This document shows positions 56,601-64,000 of a stretch of DNA of 64,000 nucleotides, in pieces (within the stretch, counting starts at the first letter, position 1; each line of letters begins with the position of its first letter). Origin of the DNA: Cerioporus squamosus (taxonomy: Eukaryota > Basidiomycota > Agaricomycetes > Polyporales > Polyporaceae); NCBI GenBank assembly GCA_022592435.1, contig JABYQS010000118.1:1-64000 (forward strand). Direction: 5' to 3'. The notes beneath the pieces were generated by a model. It made no database searches. It had not been told where the DNA came from and worked only from the letters and a program-made list of their open reading frames with translations. The translations under genes were made by a program, and so were the position numbers.

Positions 56601-59183
56601 TGCAGCGACTCGATCAAGGCCGTTCGACGTTCCCAGCTCAGCGTACCGACCGCTCTCGATGGACACCGAAGCGAGCACTGAGGCCGTCCGCCCTGACCGT
56701 GGCACACACGGCACGCGCCGCACGGCGGCTCTCCGCAGATGCATTCCGTCCGGCCGTCGTTCCCTCGAGTTTATCCGGCGGCCTTCGAGTTGTGTGTTGT
56801 CTGCTCTCGAGTCCTATTTGTTCAGGGGGATGCAGGACACAGGCGGTGAGGAGAGCGGCCGCACCGCGCATGATACCGTGAACGTACTGTCGGGAACGAG
56901 ACGCCATCGCCGGTGGACGCGGCGAACCTGAGCGTGGGTGAGGGATGTCTCCCAACGAACTACCCGCCGGCTCGGAAAGCGAACAGGTCAGCCCTTGTGA
57001 GCGACCCGTTCCGTGCTTGTATCTACAGGTTCGACGCTGAGTACCAAATGCCTGCGCCCTTGTGTCTTCGTCTCTTGTTGCTGTTGGACTTGCGTCACGG
57101 TACGGAGACTCGACCGGTTCTTCTAGGTGGACGGACATGGCCATGCATCTGCAAGGATTGCGTGGGCGTGAGCATGAGCGTTACGCGAACATAGAGCTGT
57201 CCGAAGAGATAGCCATACCTTCGAACTCCCGACGTCACGTATCCACGCCAGCCAGGAATACTGCGCGTCCGAGAAGGCCTTCCGTGCACCTCGAGACCCG
57301 GCACACCGAGGGCGCGATCCAAGCCGTCGTTCGGGTCCGGCGAGATCGACTCTCGTGCTGGCTGAGAGTCGAATGTGCGCGTGCTCGAAGTCCACGTACC
57401 TCGAATACACGTTGCGAGGTCTGGCGTTGGATGTCCCACAAAGGCAGATCGCCGGGTCTGTGGACAAGCGTGCTGTATTGTCTACTGTGTGACAAGAGAA
57501 GAGTATGGACTGGGTGCGCGGCCGATGGGACGGGGGTGCGTGTCGCAACGTCGATCGGGGATGATGCGGGCGTCGCAACTGGCAATGGAAGGAAGGTTAG
57601 TACCCACGCGTCGCTCCGAACTGGGAGCGCGGCTGCAGCCGCTAAGGACCGCGACGGCGACGGCGACGGCGTCAAGACCCAAACGTCATGCGACTGTACC
57701 TACCGTGTACGGATGCTTACCTTCTCAGGACCGAACACGAAGAGCGGTGGCCTGTGCGGCTGCTCCGTGCGTGGTGTGTTTGTCCTGCGCCCAACGCGTA
57801 TTAGTACCAGCTCGGACGCGTCGTCGCTCACCATCCCCCCATCCCCCATCCCCCCATCCTCCCCTGCTCACCTGTGCTCGACCCGGCTTCGCCCACTCCG
57901 TATCCCTTCGCTCCGCCGATTCCGACGCGTCCCGTCTGCATCTGTCAACTCCAGCGTCGTCCGCATCCCTCTCGTCGCTGCACAGCGTCGCCGTTCACGC
58001 CGTCGACGACGTCTTTGCCGACACGACGGACTAGGACGCCTTCGCGCTGCACATCCGGTTGCTCCCAGGTCAGTGCGACGTTCACCCCGAATTCGAGCAC
58101 GCGTGAGCTTACCATGCGCGTCGTTGCTTCCCTGGACAGGGATTCACTGCCCATGATGGTCTTGCTACCGTAGGACCGCGTAGGGCGTCGGGTGGGCCGC
58201 TGTGCAGGGTTGTCGCGGTGGTTGGCTGAGTAGTAAGTAGCAACTTGTATGTTGACTTGTGCTCGCCGTCGTGTAGCGGGATGCGTAGGTCTTGTACGCT
58301 GCGAACTTGCGCGATCCCGTGCTACTCGGTTCGTAGCACCTCGGCATGTTCTTGCTGTGCGTGTGGAGGAGTAAGGTCCGGTCAGACACGAGTGGTTGCC
58401 GCAGATACTCATGATTGAACTCACCTGGGCGCCGCAGACGTCCAGTTCGTAGCTCACGCGGGCGGCAGTACGCGGCATTCGGGTGTGATACTGAGAAATG
58501 AGAGAGCACGCGGGGCACGGTCGGATTTAGGACGCATGATCGACGGCAGAAGGAGGGCGGTAGTTGGTACGCACAGGACTCGCGGTTGCGCGCTGAGACG
58601 CGCAGTGTCTGGGATGAGTACTTGAGTCTGGGCCGGTCCTGCACAAGAAATGAACGCGCTTGGTACATACGATGGGTCGACGGGTTGTGTACATACCGCT
58701 TCGAAATGCATCTGTTACATACCCATTGTCGCATACTGTCTGGTAGGGCGGGCGCAGTAGGAAGACTCGGGACGCAGAGCGCCACAGCGACAGCCTGTGC
58801 TGGAGTACGACGCCCGGCGCGTGCAACGGCGAACTTGTGCGTTGCGCAGGGGATCGCAGGTCGGCGTGGGTAGGCGTGCGAGGACGGAGAGAGCAGGAAT
58901 CGGGATGCGGAACGCGGGTGTGCATACAGCTGAGGCTTGCGCGCAAGTCGGCGTTGTGTGCGGGAAAGGGCGTTGAACGCATGCGCAGGAGGGATGCAGC
59001 GCAGGGTGAGGTGAGAGCGTCGTGCAGAGCAAGGAGCCGTGCGCAGGGCACGAGGCGAGTGCGAGCAAAGTGCGGGTCGCGAGTGCAGTCGCGAGTCGCA
59101 GGCCGTCGCAGGACGCGCCTCAGCAACGCTCGCTCGCCAGTGATGTCACCGTCGGTCGAACGAAGGTTCTCCCGCGCGGGGCT
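50669..59183. other. 8.5 kb gene-poor stretch between the two duplication copies
   Basis: No family could be recognised on either strand. The many frames of 60-360 codons, including a 364-codon plus-strand one at 57062-58156, have Arg/Ser/Thr-rich composition without motif and overlap each other. Features seen: five 10-bp GGTACGTACC-type palindromes between 51201 and 52162, a C-rich run at 57831-57864 and a short GCGACG run near 57650-57670. It may be decayed mobile or duplicated DNA. Confidence 0.45.
57831..57864. repeat. C-rich (CCCCCAT) simple repeat
   Basis: About 34 bp of CCATCCCCC-type units in gene-poor DNA. Confidence 0.7.
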
Positions 59184-61595
59184 CGCGTCGGAGGTGGAAC
59201 GATGGCGCAGCGGTCGCACTACCGTCGCAGCGTCTGGATAGCCGGGCCTGTCGCCGTGACGGGTGCGAGATAAGCAGCGACACGGATGACTGCCGCCGAG
59301 GCAATCTCCAGCGGCCATGATAAGCACGGCCTTCTGCTCACCAAGCCTGCCAGCCCGATGCTGGTCGGGAGTCGGGAGCCCGTCGTCTGCAGCGTGTTCG
59401 CTCGCTCTCGAGCACGGTCATCGCACGAGGAGGACCTCGACGAGGGAGAGGGCGGCCGAGAGCGGCAGCGTCGAACCAGAAGACAGGAGCGATCTGGATG
59501 CTCCACTTTAGTGTGCGGCCCAGACCGCCGCGAGTCCGGATTGATGGCGAGCATAATTCGCACCGCCCAACGTGAGGCGCCCGTGGGATGAACCACTTCG
59601 GACGCCTTTTGCATCTTTTGCCCTCCATCTCTTGCCACCCGACACCCACGTCCGCCCCCTCCCCGCCGGCCGTCGTGTCCCAAGAGGTCACCGTCCACGA
59701 CAGCCCGCTCGCTGTCTCTCGTGGTGAGTACGCTGCTCCCCTCGTCGCGTCACCGCCGTCTCACACCGCCCGCGCCCAGGATCTGCCGTCTGCGCACCCC
59801 TTCCCTCGCATCTGCGCCGGGATACCTACTGACGGCTTCTGGTGAGTCTCTCCGTTCCCCATCGCTCCATTCTCCCGTGGCGGGCGTCGGCTGACCAGCG
59901 GCGACCCCTACATAGTTCGGTCTGCGTCGCTCGCTGCGCAGTGCTCCCCCGGTCCCTTTGCTCGCGTCCCAGCGACACCTTTTCCCTATACTTATCGTCT
60001 TCAACGCCTTCAACCCGCCGGTTCAGCGCTCCCAGGCCTCACCGCGAACGACGTCACTAAGCAGGTGAGTAAGCGCGTTGGTGGTCATCCGCGTCAGCCA
60101 CAGGACCTGATTGACTCCCACAGACCCCACAGACAGACATCCTCATGAGCACGGTACTCAACCTCCACACGTACGCCGCCCCCATGGACTACTACTCGCG
60201 GCACTCGAACAGCGCGGGCGCGCCTCTCCCGCGCATCCCCCGTCGCTCGTCGTCGTCTCGGTCGTTCACCTTGGCCACCGTGTCCGCACCGACCACGCCT
60301 CCCGCCACGATCCAGCGTATCGTGTCCGCGGAGGCACCCTTGGCAGGCACGTCCGCAGTGCCCACCGTCCTGGTTGTGCAGCCCCCGACTCCCCCTCGCG
60401 CCGAGCCCGCGCAGGACGACGCGTCAAGTTCGTCCAGCGGCTCTGAGTCGTACGTCGAGATGCACCCTCGCACGAAGCGCACCCGCACGCCCAAGATGCA
60501 ACCCTTCCGCTCCCCCGCCGACTCGACTCCCACGCCCGCCGTGCTCAAGTCGAGAAGTGCGTCCCAGCTTGAGAAGGGTGTGGCGTTCCCCGCACGGCAG
60601 TCATCGGCCGAGGACACGTCAGGCAACGAAACTCCCCGCGCATCTTCGTCGAACCATTCGCCGCGTCCCAACCTGCATATCGACCTGGACGACCTCAAGA
60701 AGCCCCTTGCGCTCGGCGAGTCTTCGGCATCCGTTACGCTCACGACCAACGTCCGCGCGGAGGGTGCGAGCAATCGGGCATCCTCTGCGCCACAAGCGGG
60801 TGCGGCCAGCATCGCACGGAAGAAGTCGGGTGAGCCACTGAAGTCCTCGCTCAAGTCGCGTCGGCCTGTCGTGCGCGGTGACCTCTCGGTCATCACCGGC
60901 GAGGCCCTGGCATCGACGAAGAGCGAGCCGAGCACGCCCATGGCGACGAAGTCCGTTCACTTCGACGCTCGCCTTGAACGCGTGAAGCTGTTCCTAGCCG
61001 AACAGAAGCCCCTCGCGATCTCGCGTGAAGGGTCGCCCACCGATACGAGCGGAACGGAGAGCGACTTTCCCAGCGCGATCTATGGGTCCAGGCGGGGAGA
61101 GGAGGAAGAGAAGACGCTTACGATGCAACTTACGAACAAGCCCGCGGTGCCTCGCGCAGATGCCGACCTCACGCTCGAGGATCTCACGTTGTCAGAAGAC
61201 GGCACGTCCCTCAACGGTCGTGTACGTGTTCGCAACCTTGCGTTCGAGAAGTGGGTAGCGGTCCGCTTCACGGTGGACTCGTGGCAGACGACGAGCGAGG
61301 TGACCGCGAAGTACTTCGACTCGGTTCCTGGCGGTGTATTCGACCGGTTCTCGTTCACCATCCGCCTGGGCGACATGCTGGCGCGCATCGAAGAGAAGAC
61401 GCTCTTCTTTGCGCTCCGGTATAACGTCGCTGGGCGGGAGATCTGGGACAACAACAACGGGGAGAACTACAAGGTCATCTTCGCCAAGGTTGCGCGTCCC
61501 CGTCCCATGCCCACGTCCACCTCGGAAAGTGGTCTTGCGTCCTTGAAGAGCAAGCTCGAGACCGTCGCGAAGGGCCAGGAGACCGTCGGCGGGTT
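59184..61595. repeat. Segmental duplication, copy B
   Basis: 2412 bp, partner of 47870-50295. Differences are a few substitutions, two 1-bp indels, an 8-bp indel in the leader (about 59761) and a diverged patch at the left edge. The gene continues normally past its right edge, so this copy is the likely source. Confidence 0.95.
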
Positions 61596-62597
61596 TATGT
61601 CCCAGAGCAAGCGCAAGTCAGCGCCGTTCACGCTCGAGGCATCCACCTCGCTCTCTGCTCGGTACGACTTCGCTTCGTCGTGGAAGAGCCCGTGGACGCG
61701 TTCGCCGCCCATGTCTACCACCCCGACGAAGAGCAGCCACTCGCGGAACGTCACGTATCCGAATGCCCTCTCGTATTTCCCTAAGCACGCGGGCAAGCAG
61801 GCGACGTTTGACGACTCGCCGGTAGGCCGCCGCGAAGCCCTCACTCGCGGATCACCGCGCATCAACGATCCCTGGGACAGCCCGGTTGAGCGGCCGTCGT
61901 TTAACGCTATCGCGGATCTGGACGACACCCCGATGCCGATTATGAGTCGCCGGAGGACAAAGGGCTCCCAGCGCGGGTACTTTGACCTCGGGGCAAGCCC
62001 GAGCGTGAGGCTTACGCCTACGGGATCTCCGACGCGCGGTGCATCGCCCAGCAGGGATGGCCCGGAGAGGACACCGGAGCCGCAGCGTGCGCTGACGGCC
62101 GGCGTGTGGTTCTTGGAGAGGGGAGGGAGCGAGGAAAGCACGCCGAGCGCGACATCCAACGAGGGGTCATCTGCGACGTCGTCGCCATCCGGGAGCCCAA
62201 CAGAGGACCTGTCGTTCGGCTTTGGAGGCGTCCGCAGCCCGTCGGAGAGTGATAGCTACAGCTCGTTCTTGAACAAGTGCGTCTTTCCCTACCTCTTGTG
62301 GCGTTTGCGAGGTTGCTGACGGACGTCTTTGTGCACAGGTACTGCTATTACACCGGGGCGAGCGAGTCTTTCCTTGACCTGCCTCCTGAGGCAATTCACC
62401 GCTCGCACTCTGCGTCGAGCGTGGAGGAGTTCCTGTCGACGTCGCCCAACATGACATATTTGCTCTCGCCGGGCGAGACCCCGACGCGGTCGCCGAGCTA
62501 CGACGACGTTGTGTCCATGAGCGGCACGACGACGCCCACGGCGCGCAGCTTCAGTTTCGGCATGAGCTCGCCCCAGCTGCTCTCCGCCGCGCATTAG
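60145..62597 (+). CDS. CBM21-domain regulatory subunit of type 1 protein phosphatase
   Basis: Two exons, 60145-62276 and 62339-62597, give 796 residues. Proteins of this class (Gac1/Pig1/Glc8-independent glycogen-targeting subunits in yeast, PPP1R3 in animals) bring protein phosphatase 1 to glycogen and promote glycogen synthase activation. KSVHF at 269-273 is an RVxF-type PP1 docking motif. The CBM21 domain spans about 335-445, with VRVRNLAFEKWVAVRFTVDS, then GGVFDRFSFTIRLGD and ALRYNVAGREIWDNNNGENY. The rest is Ser/Pro/Thr-rich and likely disordered, including a KSSLKSRRP basic patch. The C-terminal exon adds a tyrosine-rich start (YCYYTGASESFLDL) and a conserved-looking Ser-rich tail. The leader has good GTGAGT introns just before the ATG. 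The first 483 codons are duplicated at 48845. Confidence 0.88.
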
Positions 62598-64000
62598 ACC
62601 TAGACTTCTCAAGCTTCCAGGCTCGACTCCGCGTCTGCGTCTGCATCTAGAGTTCTCTCTTCTCTGGTCTTGTTTGTCTCTCCCGCCCTTACCCGATAGA
62701 GTGCGCCGATTTTTGCTGGCCAGCCATGACTACCAAAAGTTGCATCTATATCCACACTGCGGACACTCCTCCCTGCGTCGCATAATCCGTCCTCTTTTCC
62801 AGTGTCCATATACCGCTTCACGCCTCACAGCTTAACTTTATGTCGCGTCTTGCGCTTCCCTTTCCCCCTCCCCAACCATTTCATCCCATCTTCCTTCTCC
62901 ATCTCACGTTGGCTCGATACGATCATTGACGACGAGTCCTACGTTCCCCATCTTCCGCCTCCCATCTCGGCCCTGAGGCCTGATCATTCTTGTTTGGTTT
63001 CCCATCTTCCATGTTCCGTTCTCGTTCTCGTTCCCAGTTTCCATCTCATATACATATCACCCATCACGGATCTTGTCACCTGTCGAGAGCACCAGGCATC
63101 GATGTGTACATGTAACATTACATATTCTTTTCCCCCTCCCCCCATGGCCAAGCTCCCCACCACCCAGTTCCAAGTTTGCGGCTTGCTCCTCCGTTCCCCG
63201 TTTCCCGTTCCCCGTATCGCGTTCACGGTTCCACGGACTCTTCTGCGCCCTCCCTCTTCCTCTTCTGCGCATCCACGCATCATGCATCATCCCATCGTGC
63301 ACACCCATATACAGACCCGCAGACACAGATACATGCGTACATAGATAGATGGCGGTACCGTCCACCGTCCACCGTTCCCGGTCCCCGGCGCTGTCTGACT
63401 CAGTGTCCAGACTCCATTCCATACCATCATCACCACCATCACCACCACCACCACCTCCTTCTTACGAGGCACGGTATCATAACGACTTGCAATGACGATT
63501 TTTTTTGCGTTTTTTCATACACGTAACTCGATGTTGTGCGTGCTTGCGTGCTTGCGACCTCCATCCTCGGCCTGTCGCTTCGTCGTTGGCGGGGACGGTG
63601 GGTTCCGGTACCGGTATCTGAAGTCAGAGAATCTAATTACTGCCAGAAAGCATCGTCATCCGCGACGGGTACCGGTACGAGCTCGAGGCCCTGATTGCGT
63701 CATGGATGAAGCTTGTAGGCGGTCGCGCCTCGAGTCTCGACGGTCTCGGTGGTACTATGTACTAGCTTACGGTAAGTACGAGTGCGCCGTGTGGCCGCGG
63801 TCGGTCTGGGTGACGGTCATTTAGTGCACCGACAAGAAGCACATCCGTGTGATTTCTGGGATCGCAGTGTGCGGTCCGGGTTGTGGCCGCATTTGTCCCG
63901 TTCGGTGCCGTTCTCTGGGCGTCCTAGGAAGTGGGGGCCGGCGCCTAGGTTACCAAATGCGCTGCTGCTGTCGAGGCGCGCCGGAAGATCGGCGCGGGCA
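62598..64000. other. 3' end of the CBM21 gene and gene-free window edge
   Basis: Pyrimidine-rich sequence with many CCATCTTCC-like phrases up to about 63450, then unremarkable DNA. No gene is supported. Confidence 0.45.
63424..63455. repeat. CAT/CAC simple repeat
   Basis: About 32 bp of CATCAC and CAC units downstream of the CBM21 gene. Confidence 0.75.

Noticed and set aside
57062..58156. 364-codon plus-strand frame
   Set aside because: Ser/Arg/Thr-rich with no motif and no splice context; overlaps several other open frames in GC-rich DNA.
47870..61595. Retroposition as the source of the CBM21 duplication
   Set aside because: Both copies keep 5' flank and leader introns and there is no poly(A) tract, so a DNA-level event fits better.
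1..64000. CRISPR array, prokaryotic operon or rRNA
   Set aside because: No regular spacer-repeat pattern, no Shine-Dalgarno-type gene packing, and the genes have fungal introns.

Overview
The window looks like chromosomal DNA of a filamentous basidiomycete, probably an Agaricomycete (Polyporales-like is a guess). It is GC-rich. Genes lie on both strands and are cut by many short GT..AG introns, usually about 45-80 bp with GTRNGY donors and C/TAG acceptors. DUF6533-type membrane proteins and F-box/LRR-like families are present, as is common in mushroom genomes. I saw no rRNA, tRNA or CRISPR array. All exon models were built by hand from splice signals, reading-frame continuity and family resemblance.

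Left third (1-21.5 kb) is mostly conserved core genes. In order: a partial P-loop protein at the edge (-), an SLC41/MgtE-like magnesium transporter (-), the SAGA/ADA subunit Ngg1/Ada3 (+), an intact F-box protein (+), a Hos2/HDAC3-type histone deacetylase with an added RG-rich tail (-), the GPI-lipid-remodelling protein Per1 (+), a HINT-type HIT hydrolase (+), a second F-box copy broken by frameshifts and a 1.93 kb CACTA-like transposon (+), the RNA polymerase I subunit A34.5 (-) and an Mcp1/DUF1691 mitochondrial membrane protein (+). Three pairs are divergent and share short promoters: SLC41/NGG1, HOS2/PER1 and RPA34/MCP1.

Middle (21.5-43 kb): a gene-poor 3.3 kb stretch, an HMG-box transcription factor (+), a conserved single-pass membrane protein of unknown function (+), a third and heavily decayed F-box copy (-), a very intron-rich type IIC P-type ATPase of the Na+/K+-ATPase class that needs a 5-nt microexon (+), a glyoxalase-like-fold protein (+) and a DUF6533 multi-pass membrane protein (-).

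Right third (43-64 kb) is accessory in character: long stretches without recognisable genes, a 1.1 kb hAT-like inverted-repeat element, and a direct 2.4 kb segmental duplication (47870-50295 and 59184-61595). The duplication carries the promoter, 5' leader introns and first two thirds of a CBM21/PP1-targeting protein. The downstream copy (60145-62597) is complete. The upstream copy is cut after the CBM21 domain and runs into unrelated sequence holding 28-bp tandem repeats.

The main stories are the three F-box paralogues in three states (intact, transposon-split, decayed) and the segmental duplication with a chimeric truncated copy and uneven divergence. I did not find a convincing new defence or biosynthetic system.
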